Below, piece by piece: positions 11,815 through 23,646 of a stretch of DNA of 64,000 nt. Where the stretch lies: contig LUGG01000002.1 in the NCBI GenBank assembly GCA_001683735.1, positions 682,001 to 746,000 of the forward strand, read 5' to 3'. The DNA comes from Grifola frondosa (Eukaryota; Basidiomycota; Agaricomycetes; Polyporales; Grifolaceae). Within the stretch, counting starts at the first letter, position 1. Each line of letters opens with the position of its first letter. The notes below the pieces were generated by a model that saw only the letters and a list, made by a program, of their open reading frames with translations, searched no databases and was not told where the DNA came from. Position numbers and translations under genes: made by a program.

Positions 11815-12454
11815 ATGTCTGACAACTGGGACAACTCCGCGTCCAGCGGTAATGACTCTGGAGCCTTCGGCCAAGGCCAGAGACAGGGCCAAGGACAGGG
11901 CGCGTCCTACGACCAGATGCAGAACTCACAGCAGCAGCAGCCGTCGATGGGCGGTGGCCAAGGCATGATGCAGGACTCGCAGCAGCAACAGCCGATGGGC
12001 GGCAGCCAGGGACAAGGGCAAGACGCTCCCTACGACCAGATGCAAGGCTCGCAGCAGCAGCAGCAGCAGCAGCAGTCGTCAATGGGCGGCGGCCAAGGCA
12101 TGATGCAGGACTCACAGCAGCAGCCGTCGATGGGTGGCGGCCAGGGCGTCTCGGGCGGAGCCAGCCAACAGGCGGGTGCTGGGGGCGAGAAGGCGGACTG
12201 GCTCGACAAGGGCATGCAGTGGGCCGGAAAGAAAGCGGGCATGAACATTGTGAGTCCCAAGACATGAGGTGTCGCTGTGCGTCGATGTTGACGCGCCTGA
12301 TGTAGAGCCAGAAGAATGCCGATACCGCGGGTGACTTCATGAACAAGGAGGCCAAGCAGTACGGAGGTGAGCTTGTGTAACGTCGTCTAATGCGTGGGCG
12401 TTGACGGGAGAACGGTTTCATTGTGTAGGTCGCAATATCCCCGGCGTCCAGTAG
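11815..12454 (+). CDS. Gln/Gly-rich low-complexity protein
   Basis: Exons 11815-12249, 12306-12366 and 12429-12454 (522 nt, 173 aa). Residues 1-125 are Gln/Gly/Ser/Met-rich with imperfect repeats (QQQQPSMGGGQGMMQDSQQQ-type units). The last 50 residues form a conserved-looking end: EKADWLDKGMQWAGKKAGMN, then NADTAGDFMNKEAKQYGGRN. The final exon encodes only a few residues. The next gene on the right has the same layout and a related end (DWMEKGVEFAAQKAGYNI), so the two are paralogues. No membrane segment or signal peptide is visible. Intrinsically disordered stress-type proteins look like this, but that role is an inference. Confidence 0.8.
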
Positions 12455-13593
12455 ATATACCTCGTGGCTGTCCATCGAAATGTGCACAGAGGACATTATA
12501 CAGAAGAAACAGTAGAAACCTTGTACGATTGGTAGCGTCCCATGATACGGAGTCGTTCGAGCAGTGTATTGAATTCCTGTGTTCGTGCATCATGAGCCAA
12601 TGCAGAAGAAGGCAAGGAAAGCGCCGAAGGTGTCGGTAAACTTCACGCTGCGAAAGAAGACGCGTTATTCCCTTCTTCATAACCACCGCGTTTCCGAGTA
12701 AGATGAGCAAACTACCACGATAGACAGGGCGAACAGGATTTCATCAGACTCACTATATGCGTTCCGTCACATCGCTCTCGTTCTCGCGGTCCTTTCTCTA
12801 TGTCAAACGTCCATGTGCCAAAACATCTTGGGCAAAGCAAAGCGCAATCCTGCGCAATCTCGCCCACCACGGAACGCATCGATCCCTGGATCGCAAGAAC
12901 CTGTGCAGATGAAGAATAACGCGATGTCGGCGTGCAGTATTGCGTCTTCGCCTCACAAGCGACAGCAGGTATGGAACCACTGCTGCCCCCTTCGAGTACT
13001 TCCGGATCTCCTGCGCGTCGAGCCCCGAACCTCTTCATCTCACGGTGGTCAGCAGATTGTCGGAGTCAGGCAAGCAGCGTCCATCATGACGGACGTGCGG
13101 AAGTGAAGATGTCGTCGGACTTGGCAATGAAGACGGCGGCGGCAAGTGCCCGGGAGAACGGTGGCGGACGCGGCTGCTCTCGATCGTCCATGCCCCGCAC
13201 CGTGTCTCCCGACTGTGTGGTCCTCCCAGTAAGTGCCTGTCCCAGCGTCGAGCCAGCAAGTGAGCATGCACGACGTGGCATTCCGCGTTACGTCCGGACC
13301 TGCACTGCACCAGTCATGCTGCAGGGACTTGCAGGATGCGCACAGCATCCCGGCGACATGGGCGTGCTGGGCCGAGCGCGCCCGAATATGGGCCCGTTCC
13401 TCGTTCCTGCATCTTCGCATCCAGCCACCTCCGAACGTGCGGGTGAAATTGAATATCGCGCCCCGATGCGGACTTGCAATGCCCGCGTATAAGAACGTGG
13501 GATGGGCTGGGAGTGGGGGCCAGTCCGCATCCCGCTTCTTCTTGTCTCCTTTTTTGCACTCACCCTCCCATCCAAAGGATCTTTCATTCGACC
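12455..13593. other. spacer between the two paralogues
   Basis: GC-rich sequence with several overlapping open frames on both strands (for example minus 12712-13038, plus 12932-13492). None shows a recognised motif or a convincing exon chain, so no gene is called. Confidence 0.4.
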
Positions 13594-14585
13594 ATGTCCG
13601 GCTACGACAACGACAACCGCCGCGATGGTGGCTACGGCGGGAACGACAACAGCAGCTACGGCTCGGGCGGAGATAGCTATGGCTCGAGCGAGCGCTCCCG
13701 CGGTGGGGACGACTCGTACGGGAGTGCCAACCAGAACTCGAAGTCGGGGTCGTACGGACAGCAGGCCCGCGATAACTCGGATAGCTACGGCTCGAGCGAC
13801 AACTCGAATAGCTATGGGGGCAACGACAACTCGAATAGCTACGGGGGTAACGATACCTCCAACAGGCGCAACAACAACCCGAACAGCTACGGGGGCAACG
13901 ACAACTCGAATAGCTACGGGAGCAAGTCCGATAGCTATGGCTCCAACGATACCTCGAACAGCTACGGGAGCAGCGACAAGTCGGATAGCTATGGCTCCAC
14001 CGCCAACTCGAATAGCTACGGGGGCAACGACAGCTCCAGCAGGCGCAACGATAACTCCAACAGCTACGGCTCCAGCGACAATACCGACTCGTATGGCAGT
14101 GGCAACACCCGCTCGTCGAACGATACCTACGGCAAGCGCAATGATGACTCCAACACCTACGGGAGCAACGACACCTCCAACACCTACGGCTCCAGCTCCA
14201 ACAGCGACTCGTACGGCAGCGGCAACAACCGCTCGTCGGACGAGACCCACCGCGGCGACAACAACGTCAGCTCGAACAACAACGCGCAGACCGGCGGGTA
14301 CGCCGGGTCGAACTATGGCGCGGGATCGACGGGCGGGGGAGACTGGATGGAGAAAGGTGTCGAGTTTGCCGCGCAGAAGGCGGGATACAATATTGTGCGT
14401 GTTTTTTCAATGTTTTCATTTGGAACGGGAGCTGAGGACGTGCGTCGTGTAGGACCAAGAGACTGCGAGCAAGATTGGCAAGGGACTCGGCGAGGGGATC
14501 AAGAAGTTCGGTGCGTCTTGCTACATGGTCGTTCCTTGGTGTCCCACAAGCTGATCTCCTGATCCATTGTTGTATAGGCTTTTAA
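13594..14585 (+). CDS. DDR48-like Ser-Tyr-Gly-Asn repeat protein
   Basis: Exons 13594-14394, 14453-14510 and 14578-14585 (867 nt, 288 aa). Residues about 10-235 are built from SYGS/DSYGS/NSYGGND units (more than 20), the same composition as yeast Ddr48, a stress-induced protein. The end (DWMEKGVEFAAQKAGYNI, then TASKIGKGLGEGIKKFGF) aligns with that of the neighbour at 11815-12454. Both introns fall at equivalent positions: phase 0 after Asn-Ile, and phase 1 inside a Gly codon near the stop. The start is the ATG that opens the repeat region. A tandem-duplicated pair with a diverged repeat region is the likely history. Confidence 0.85.
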
Positions 14586-15242
14586 TTGGGAAGGCATGCG
14601 AGTCTGACGGAGGCGAATGGAGGTTCCATGCGAGAATGTAATAATAGGTCACAGGACATCTAGGATTGATATATGGCAATGTGTGCGGTGCATTTGTATC
14701 ATTGAAGAGCGTGCTGTGTGATCGATTTGCTCCCGTCGTGCACTGGCGTCTACCTTCTTGAAGACTTGCCTAAATCAATGGGGGCGGCTACATATCCGCG
14801 GAACTTTTCTGCGACAGTTCATGATCACCACTATTTGTCGGCGCGGGTTGTGTCAAATTGGAGATGGAGGCTATGCTCTGCTCTGCATGTCCATGTGCGA
14901 CTGGTGGGTATTGGCAAGGAGACGAAATTGCTCTCATATGGACTCCCGACTTCCAAGTCCCAAGTGCTTGGAGCGCGGAGAGTGTGGATGTTCATACAAG
15001 ACGTAAAGTGTGTCATGGGGAACTCTGCGTGCAGCTGTGTAAAACGCGTGTCGGGATATAATGCGCACGAAGTGGCGTCGGCGATGCCAGGATTAATGCT
15101 TCTTACACCGCGTTGCACGTGAAGTTCATCTCTGTTCCGTCCGTGTTCTTAACGCATCTCTTTCTCCCTTTCCTCTGCATCTCTCCTTCTTCTTCAACGG
15201 CCACCTTCGTCCCTCTTTTTTCACGTCTGCGCAACACGTACC
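14586..15242. other. intergenic
   Basis: No supported gene. A pyrimidine-rich stretch at about 15160-15230 (CTCTTTCTCCCTTTCCTC) directly precedes the sedolisin start, as is usual for strong fungal promoters. Confidence 0.5.
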
Positions 15243-17659
15243 ATGCTCGTCGCCAACATATTGGCGCTTTCGCTCCTTACCGCTCTCCACGCCACTTCCG
15301 GCATCTGCAAATTACTCTCCCTTCCGCGCAGCCGCGCTCTGCAGCTACATGAGAAGCGCGATGTCATCCCGTTGGGGTTCACACTCGCTGGCCCCGCCTC
15401 TCCAGAGACCACGCTCAAGCTCCGCATCGCGCTCGTTCAGAACAACGTCGACGGGCTGCTGAATGCGCTGAATGACGTCAGTACGCCCGACGGCGCGGAC
15501 TATGGGAAACATTTGTCTAAAACTGAGGTACGTGTCGTGTCGTGGAATTTGAATGTTGTTGGAGCGTGGGTGAAATTTGACTGTTCGGAGCCGGGGAGGC
15601 TGTATCCCTTGATCTTGCGTTCGGCATGTGCCTGGAGATCTTACGTTGACGTCTTCGGGTTTGAACTGTGTGAAATCACACTTGCATGTTCTGTAAATCG
15701 TCGAGCGACGTATTTTAGCAGAAGATATGCGTGCACAAAGTGTACCATATCCGCTTATAACGGAAATGTTCGTCGTCGTTTACGTCAACTGCTCGGAAGT
15801 TTCTTAGATCACATTTTTTTTTGAAGACAAATCTTTCCCGCCATAAACACTACGTACATACCATAACCAAGCTAACGCCCGGTTAACTTCAGGTGGAACA
15901 ATATGTCTCCCCCAAGGCCGACAGCCTCACCGCAGTGAACTCGTGGCTCTCGGCAAATGACTTGAACGCGACTAAGCTCTCGCCCGCCGGAGACTGGCTC
16001 GCAATCGAGCTGCCCGTCAGCAAGGCAAATGACCTCTTCAATGCCGACTTTTCTCTCTTCACGCACGAGAGTTCGGGCGTACAGGCCATCCGTACGATGG
16101 CGTACTCGATCCCGGCTTCACTCAAGGGTCACCTCAATCTCGTATACCCTACCACCTCGTACGTGTACAATTCCTTTGGTTTCTGCTTCGCTGAAAGATA
16201 ATAACGACGTGGCTAGGTTTCCCGATCCTTCCGCGAGCGGGTCTACCTTCGTCCCTCTCAAATATATCAAACGGGTCGAGAGTGATTCCTCGTCTATACC
16301 CTCGCCGTTGCCTTGCGGGAACGGCACCACCCCGGCATGCCTGCAGGCACTCTACGGCATCCCGACTACCCCCGCTGTGAATCCTTCCAACCAACTTGCA
16401 GTCACCGGGCACTTCGGGAATATTGCGCACTACGACTTTCTGCAGGTATGTATGCTATCGTTTCGGCCTACAGGAGTATTAGGTTGAAAATTTGCTTAGC
16501 AATTCCTCATCGACTATCGTCCGGACATGAACTCATCGACGAACTTCACCGTGGTGAGCGTTGACGACGGCTCGAACGACCAGTCGGCACCCTCTGTCAC
16601 CGAAGGCGTACGCATGAATCTCAATACACTCTGATGTGATGCACACATAGTCTAACCTTCGCTTAAATAGGATCTGGACATCCAATACACTGTTGGTCTC
16701 GCGACGAATGTCCCGGTCACGTACATCGCTGTCGGCATGAACTATACAGACGGCGGCCTCGACGGTTACTTGGACATGATCAACTATCTTTTGGCGCAGG
16801 ACTCTCCCCCGCAGGTCCTCACGACTAGCTATGGCTTCTCGGAGAGCTCAATCTCCCAAGCACTGACAAAGTGCGTGTGTTTTCCCTGCAATGTATGCGG
16901 CCGCTGACACGATCATACAGCAACCTCTGCAACGCATATGCGCAGCTCGGCGCACGCGGCACTTCCATATTGTTTGCCTCTGGCGACAGTGGCGCTGGCT
17001 GCACCGCGAATAGCACGGCCTTCGCGCCGACTTTCCCCTCAAACTGCCCCTAGTAAGTTCCCTCCGCCTCCGTGATCCGCCACGCTCACAGCCGCCAGTG
17101 TGACATCCGTTGGCGCGACCCAGGGCTTCAGCCCAGAGGTCGCCGCGTCCTTCTCCTCGGGCGGCTTCTCGAACTACTACAGCACGCCGTCGTACCAGAA
17201 AGCGGCAGTCGCGGAGTACGTCGCGCAGCTCAGCGGAGCGGGCACGGACACGCGCTTCAACGTGTCCGGGCGCGGGTTCCCGGACGTCTCTGCGAAGGGC
17301 GACGACTTCCGCGTGTGGGTCGGCTCGCCGTTCGCGTCGTACGGCACGAGCGCCTCGAGCCCGACGTTCGCGAGCATCATCGCGCTGCTCAACGACCGCC
17401 TCGCGTCTGCGGGACGTCCCCCGCTCGGCTTCCTGAACCCGTTCCTGTATACGAAGGGCGTGGCTGCGCTCACGGACATCGTTGCGGGGAATAACACCAA
17501 CTGCAACAACCAGGGCTTCGAGGCGACGCCTGGCTGGGATCCGGTAGGTCGCGGTGCACTCTGTAGATGCTGTGCTGGCTGACGCGGGTTGCATCACTGC
17601 AGGTGACTGGGCTCGGAACGCCGGACTTCGCGAAGCTGTTGGCGGTGGTTGGGTTGTAG
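15243..17659 (+). CDS. secreted sedolisin (tripeptidyl peptidase, S53)
   Basis: Eight exons: 15243-15527, 15893-16158, 16217-16445, 16500-16607, 16671-16870, 16921-17052, 17099-17543 and 17603-17659 (1722 nt, 573 aa). Residues 1-22 look like a signal peptide. A pro-kumamolisin prodomain follows (YGKHLSK near residue 90). The S53 catalytic residues are present: Glu295 and Asp299 (TEGDLDIQY), Asp385 in SGDSGAG for the oxyanion hole, and Ser491 in YGTSASSP. Members cleave tripeptides from protein N-termini at acid pH outside the cell. Intron 1 is 365 nt, far longer than the other six (46-63 nt). The gene stands alone, upstream of the convergent zinc-finger gene B. Confidence 0.93.
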
Positions 17660-17971
17660 GACGTTTGGACTTTGTTGTGGTTGCATGTCGTTCGCTTTCT
17701 CGTACACGAACTCTTGGTTACCATTCATGGACTCATACAGACTCTTGGTTATCACTTACGGACTCGCTGTGTGACGATTTTGAGATATACACATTCTTGA
17801 AGTACATTTTCAAAACATTGTGAGCAAAGAACAGTTCCATCCGCGAATTTTTACCAGGAGAGTGTATAGTGGTATCGTATGGAGGACCGGTATCGAAAGG
17901 GAAAGCAGGGCACAACAAATTACAGCAATATACGACCAACGAGTTGTAAGTAGACGAGAGATAAAAACAAT

Positions 17972-19104
17972 TTACGTAGCAAGCATGAATGGTGGCAGGC
18001 GTTTCACTCTGCACCGAGTCTTGTGTTCACCGAAAGCTCGCATCTTCTCTGGACACAGGCACGGTGGTGGCAGCTGGTAATCTTCAGGATAACTGGTCAT
18101 CCCAAGGGGGAACAAATGGAAGCTACATCCAAAGGTGGTCAGCATCCACATATATATAAATAAAAGGAGAGGACGCACCGTTCGGGATGTGCCTCGATGA
18201 AATGCGCGGTGACCGTGCTTTGGAGCGGATGGGTGAAGGTGACGCAGAACGGGCACCGATAGCGGTACCCGTCGACATGATCGAGGGCGATATGCACTCC
18301 AAGGTCGCCCGACAACATCTTCTTGCCGCAGCGGGTGCCATGGACCACCCACGGGCACGCAACCGTGCACTCGCTTCCCTCCGGCCGATGCTTGTGCACC
18401 TTGGCGAGGTGTTTCTGGATGGACTCAATTTTTGGGCGGATGCTTTTTCCACATCCGTTGATTTTACAAGTGTATTTGTGGTGCGGGTTGCGCTCGTACC
18501 CGATGGGCTCCGCGCCGAGAAGCGCAAGGCGGCGCTCACTGGCGTTGGGGATGTCTTGGTATTGGGGGTGCATTTTTGTCGGGTGGCGTGTTCTCGTCTG
18601 GGGGGTATTTTCGTCCGAGGGCGCGCTGCCGCTGGACCGCTTGCTGATGGGGGACGCGTCGGTGCGCGGTCGCTTGCTGACGCGGAGGTCCTCGGTGCAG
18701 GGTCGCTTGTTGACGCGAGCTGGACTGTCACAGGGCGGCTTGCTGACAGGTGGGAAGAAGGGATCGATGATTTTGGAGGGCGCGGAGGGCGTGTCGCCGG
18801 GGTGGATGAAGACTTTTCTGTACTCCTCCTGGGTAAGGACGAGGGTTTGCTGGCCGAGGGCCGCAGCCGTGTAGAGGCTGTTGATGTCGTGCCGGCCCCA
18901 GGCCGTCGACAGCCCGATATACTTGGGGTCGAGCGGCTCGGCGGTGACGCGAACCTCCCAGTCGTCGAGCTCCTCCTCGAGCATTGTTGTGCTGAAATGA
19001 GTTGTCAGACGCGTCGCGAAAATGTGCGCTGAGTGAACTTACGGATAGAGAGGATCCATGGAAGGAGCCGGGTGGAAGTAGAAAGGGTAGTCTTCGAGGG
19101 ACAT
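17972..19104 (-). CDS. triple zinc-finger protein B
   Basis: Exons 19104-19043, 18991-18179 and 18122-17972 (1026 nt, 341 aa). A disordered Ser/Pro/Arg-rich middle leads to three fingers. Finger 1 is C-X4-C-X13-H-X4-H (YTCKINGC). Finger 2 is C-X8-C-X11-H-X4-H (ACPWVVHGTRCG, then DLGVHIALDH). Finger 3 is C-X2-C-X13-H-X4-H (RCPFC). A 50-residue end contains a further Cys pair (PPCLC). The same arrangement occurs in genes C, D, E and F of this window. Finger 2 has an aromatic two residues after its first Cys. A DNA-binding role is plausible but not shown. Two copies of CTTCAACC lie just upstream of the ATG. Confidence 0.85.
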
Positions 19105-19139
19105 GGTTGAAGCTACTTGTCGTATTGGGATGGTTGAAG
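19105..19139 (-). promoter_or_regulatory. paired CTTCAACC motif upstream of gene B
   Basis: The plus strand reads GGTTGAAG at 19105-19112 and 19132-19139. On the coding strand this is CTTCAACC twice, the nearer copy touching the ATG. Gene C has the same pair. Confidence 0.4.
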
Positions 19140-19789
19140 CGCGATGAGTGCTGGTCGGACAAAGCATCAATGGCACGCTCACCTCAAACTATGGATCGGG
19201 TGGTTTAACGCGAAAAGCGAAAGGAAAAATTCAATGGGGGAGCGGACAAGGGAAGAAAACTGGGTGGAAATATTGTGCGTGGCGCGGTGGTTGGAAAGTT
19301 GAACTTTGGCGACGCGCGAGGTCACCCAATTTAGTCACCGCGCCCTTGTTCCAATTTCAGCCTCTTCAGGCCACAGCACTTTACCCCTTCCGCCATTATT
19401 CCCGTCCGTCGATTATCCATTGCTGAACCGTCCACAACGCTGGCTTATTATTTCTTGTTCTCGGGGAGCTTGTGGAGCCGCACGACGCCACCACCGGTGA
19501 GTATATGACCGCGAGCGATGGTCGACCTACACTTACTCTACCTGCTCGTCGGCCGTGGGCCCTTCAAAGCAAAGCATCTAATCAGTCAAAGCCTCGATAC
19601 TTCAGACACGATATTCGCGACCAGTTTGTGGCCCACAAGGCTCAAAGCTCCATCAAACAGACAATGGTCGGACTCGACGCCACACATAGGCAAAGCATCG
19701 CGAGCCACCGCTTGGAGCCACCACAGACGCTGTCATTCTTTATGAACCATATCTAACTGCATAAAAGCACAAGGAAAACAAGGCGCCCT

Positions 19790-21200
19790 GTGGGCCACGA
19801 CAGTAATAATGATAGAGGTCGCCGTCGTCGACCTGGAGTTGGGTGCTGCATTGTAAGGTCACACAATCCAACTACAGACTGATCGCGGGACTCACTGACA
19901 GATGGGTAGGAGGGGCAAGCAACCGGACGAAGAGGTGTTCTCCTACCGGATGGCACCCAACGCTCGAAGGTTCTTGGCGTTGGCCGCCTTGTCATCCAGT
20001 GAGTACATACACTTCAGTCACTCATGAGGACGAAGGCTTATTGAAGACTGGCAGCAGTAGGATGCATTAGCCCTGCTTCAGTGAATTGAAGTGCAAGACG
20101 GCTACGTACATCTACAACTCATGATATGAGCAGCTGCAAGAGGATCGCGCCCATCGCGAAGTTGAACGGCCTGGTTCCCAACTTCGGCATTGGATACATA
20201 AGATGGATGCGTCGTCGAACAGCATCGGCACGAACAGATGCACCGAGACCAGGACACGGAAAGTTTGATGAGCGAGTGCAGTGCAAACAATCGTCTTGGG
20301 AGCTCACCTGAACAGAGTACGAGTTCGTCGTCGCCTGCATGCAGGATGACGATGCCGAATTGCAGATCGATATGAATCGTCGTCGTTTGGGGAATACAGT
20401 GTGCGGCCGGAATGAATCGAGCAGGCTGGAAGTCGCGGAGGCATTCAGCATTTCAGAGAACATAAAGTAATGTCTGTCTCCATATCTTGAGCTGCTTGAT
20501 GTCTAAAAGATATATTTCCAAGTTCCAAACACCATGATCCCAACGGAGCAGATAATTTTAAGTCACTGTTCAGTGGCTTAAATATATATGCTCTGTTGGG
20601 GTGATGGGCCATAACACTGATTTTTTATGGTGCACATCATAGACAGATCATCAGTGCTGATCACAAGCATGCCAGAGACAGTGAATGCAAAGCCAGAAAA
20701 ATTCTCGAGGTTGACAAGGCCAACCTCGACTTCCCAGCAGCTACGAGGCATGTGACAGGTACGTGACGTATCGCGATTTGACAGCCACCCGTCCTGACTG
20801 CTATATTTGATTCATTAATAGAGAAACACATATCTATTATTGCTAAAAATTGTATTCTCATGCAGATATCGACCGCTTGCTACCCGGATGGTTTTTGCGA
20901 GTAACGAGTTGGACGCGTCACTGGGAGGAAAATCGCAAGTCGATTTCAGTACGAACATGGAATTTCGAATGCTTGACTGACGGTACTCCCTTTTATAGAT
21001 GCGCAGAAGGAATGAAACTCTACTCGACCGCGTTGTTAAGGTACAAGAAGTGAAGACGGACATTGTCCCGCGCGCTTCCATGAGCGGCTATTCAAGCGCC
21101 ATACCTAAGAGGACGATGTCTCTCAATACGGTTAGAGGACTAGAACTCCAGGTGAAGTCAAAAACACTTCTATTCCTTCGCTTTCTAAGGACATTCTGAA
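19790..21200 (+). other. possible multi-exon or decayed locus
   Basis: Several plus-strand segments look coding but cannot be joined without stops: GRRGKQPDEEVFSYRMAPNA (about 19902), YEFVVACMQDDDAELQIDMN ending at a stop near 20470, CKARKILEVDKANLDFPAAT (about 20680), and RRRNETLLDRVVKVQEVKTD leading to ASMSGYSSAIPKRTMSLNTV (about 21000-21150). The last two look alpha-helical. A GTACGT donor follows the third segment. They may be exons of one unrecognised gene or the debris of one. Confidence 0.3.
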
Positions 21201-21306
21201 ACATACAATGGTCGCATACAACATAGGTGGGCATATTCAAGGCATATAACGGAACGAGAGTTATTCGACGCGAACTTTATTCGACGACCATTGAATGGCC
21301 ACCGAA

Positions 21307-23284
21307 TTAATCCCTCTCTTCTTCTTCATATTCAGGGTCGTCCTGGAAATCGTCCTCCTCTTCCTTATGACTGCTTGGGCCGGCCACAGGTTCCTCGTCT
21401 TCCCAAGACCTAACGTATGCAATCAGCATCAGGTCTAACAGGCGCGGCAACAAAATACGTACTCTGGAGTGAACTCTCTCTTTATCTTCCTCGAAGTCCT
21501 CGGCTTCCTAGCCCTCTGCGGTTGTTGCACCTTTGGCTTACCGCAGGCCGCCATATGACGGATCGCTGCGTCCTTCCGCGCCAAGATGCTCTTTTTACAG
21601 ATCGGACACCCATAGTACACAGAACGAACGTGTACCGCAGAGACGTGGCGAGGGAACTGGGTTACTCCGATGACGTGCCCGCAAGTCACTCCATCGACCC
21701 TCTTGAACGGGCACGTAACCGTCTTCGGCTTCTTCCCATGCTTGCCAGAGATGTGCCCGCGGATGTGCTTCTGGACCGTCATATCATGCCGCTCGAGTTC
21801 AGCATTGCAGCCGGGCATCAAGCAGGCAAACCGCGCGCTCCCCTCAGCCATGAACATGTCCGGCTGCACATTGCCCATACGGATGCCCGGGATAGTCTCG
21901 GGGTGCTCCACCTTGACGAGACGACGGCCGCATTCATCGTGCTTGATCGGGAAGTTCTTCTTGTAGTTGATCGCGATGTTCTTCGAACTGACAGACTGCG
22001 CCACCGACTGACGCCTAGCACTACCACCACCAACGACGCGGCCCTGTCTCCTCCTTGCAGCAGGAGGTGCGCTCACAGACGGAGGAGGCCTGCGGTTGCG
22101 CGGGATCGGACCAGCGTACGAGGGTCCAGCCATGGATGGAAGACCATCGTGGTCAAGACCAGAGGATGCCGACGGGGTTGGCGAGTTCGGTGGCGTCAGG
22201 TCGCTAAGAGGAGAAAGCTCACGCAGATCCACATCGTCTAACACACGCCCGCCATCAGATCGCCGTGACTAGACTGGGGTGTCGACAATCGGCGAGCGCC
22301 GTTCACCGTAGCCACGCTCGACCCACGATCAGAGGTCGCCGGGTGAGATAGCACACGAGGATGCGCGACATCCACGTCCATCGATTCGGTGTGGACTGTA
22401 TCCGGGGTCGATGAGTGCTGGCGTTGGTATCTCGTTTCGCCCCAGGGAGGGGTAGGGACGGGGCCGACGTGCCTTGCAACATGCCCATTGACAGCTTGCG
22501 ATCCTGCTGCGGAACCCGAACGATTTGCGCCTGACCCCATCGATCTCGTATCGAACCTCTCCGCGGACATCTGAGGGCGCAGGCGCTTCGGGACGTGTTC
22601 CTCCCCCTCGCGATCAGTCTTCTCAGATGACGCTGACGGCCTTCGAGCACGCTTCGTCCCATGGGGAGGAGCACCACCATGTTCGAGCCAAGTCTCAATA
22701 GCGTTTACGAAGACATCGGACTGTGGCGGCAGCGCCCTCAATCCCCCATACCGATCCAACTCCCCACGAATTAAGGAACCTGTGGCGTCGCACGACGCCT
22801 CGTAGTCGACATCGTTGCTAAGAGGGTACCGCGCATTGAGTTCGTGGGCGCGAGAGTTGAACGGCTCGCGTGGCTGGTACTGAGGGGCGGTTTGCCGGAC
22901 GTGGCTATACTGGGTGTAATAGCAAGCATTGCGAATGCTAGAATGGGAGAGGGGATAGTCATTGACGGGCCCGGGGGCGAACACGAAGGGCACCAACGGG
23001 AAGATCGTCTCGTGGTTCTCGAGGTCTGGGACAACCGTGTCGGGTGGCGTGTCAATTGGCGCCCTAGAACAATCAGTCAATGTCAAATCTCGCCACACAA
23101 CTACAGAGCAAGCAATGTCGTACATGACGGGCACCCGCACGTATGTCAACACCGACGTTACAGCATACCCAGGCGGAACGCGAGGAGGCGTGAAGGCCCT
23201 CGAGGTAACCATCGATAGAGATGCTGGGGGCGGCTGAGAGTCGCTTCTATCCTCTTTCACTTTGGGGATGGGCGGCGGGGACAT
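21307..23284 (-). CDS. triple zinc-finger protein C
   Basis: Model: 23284-23124, 23063-22307, 22268-21463 and 21409-21307 (1827 nt, 608 aa). The third intron is the weak point: it is only 38 nt (47 nt with an alternative donor) but restores frame. A long disordered Pro/Ser-rich N-terminal half with basic patches (GTKRARRPS, VPKRLRPQM) precedes three fingers. Finger 1 is C-X4-C-X13-H-X3-H (FACLMPGC). Finger 2 is C-X9-C-X11-H-X4-H (TCPFKRVDGVTCG). Finger 3 is C-X2-C-X13-H-X3-C (GCPICKKSILARKDAAIRH). The last exon is a strongly acidic tail (HKEEEDDFQDDPEYEEEERD). It is the largest of the five family members. Confidence 0.82.
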
Positions 23285-23299
23285 AGTAGCAACAACGTG

Positions 23300-23321
23300 G
23301 GTTGAAGTTTTGTGGTTGAAG
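23300..23321 (-). promoter_or_regulatory. paired CTTCAACC motif upstream of gene C
   Basis: GGTTGAAG at 23300-23307 and 23314-23321, which is CTTCAACC twice on the coding strand, 16 and 30 nt before the ATG. Further GTTGAAG copies occur at about 23370-23395. Confidence 0.4.
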
Positions 23322-23646
23322 TTTTACGCCACACAGTTAGTAATGGCTACTTTTGGGGTTGTGTGGCTTGTTGAAGAGCGTTGAAGAGTGTTGAAGAACG
23401 ATGAAATTGAAAGAAGTAGGAGAATGAGAAGGGGAAAAACAGAAGGGGGGAAGGTGCAAGGTTAAAAGGAGCACGAAAGGCGACCTTAGCTTAGCCACAA
23501 AGGACACTCACTTTTGGGCCACACACGCGTGGCTCGCCACAGGTAAGCGCGCAAACTTTTGTCCGACATTATTGCCCTATCATAAGCCACACACTCAGCT
23601 CCCTCCCTCCCCATCCCATTTATCCTCAAGCCACTTGGTATTCAAT

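Noticed and set aside
11702..12496. Minus-strand 264-aa frame opposite the Gln-rich gene
   Set aside because: It arises from CAG-type repeats read backwards; the plus-strand gene has consistent introns and a conserved tail.
13288..14250. Long minus-strand frame rich in Val/Ala/Gly/Ile opposite the DDR48-like gene
   Set aside because: It is a mirror of the Ser-Tyr-Gly repeat; its composition follows mechanically from the repeat, and it overlaps a well-supported spliced gene.
14718..15122. 134-aa plus-strand frame before the sedolisin
   Set aside because: No recognisable motif, an overlapping frame on the other strand of equal quality, and a position in the promoter region.
18187..19032. Plus-strand 281-aa frame
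   Set aside because: Antisense to zinc-finger gene B, with no motif of its own.
21417..22241. Plus-strand 274-aa frame
   Set aside because: Antisense to the finger-encoding exon of gene C.
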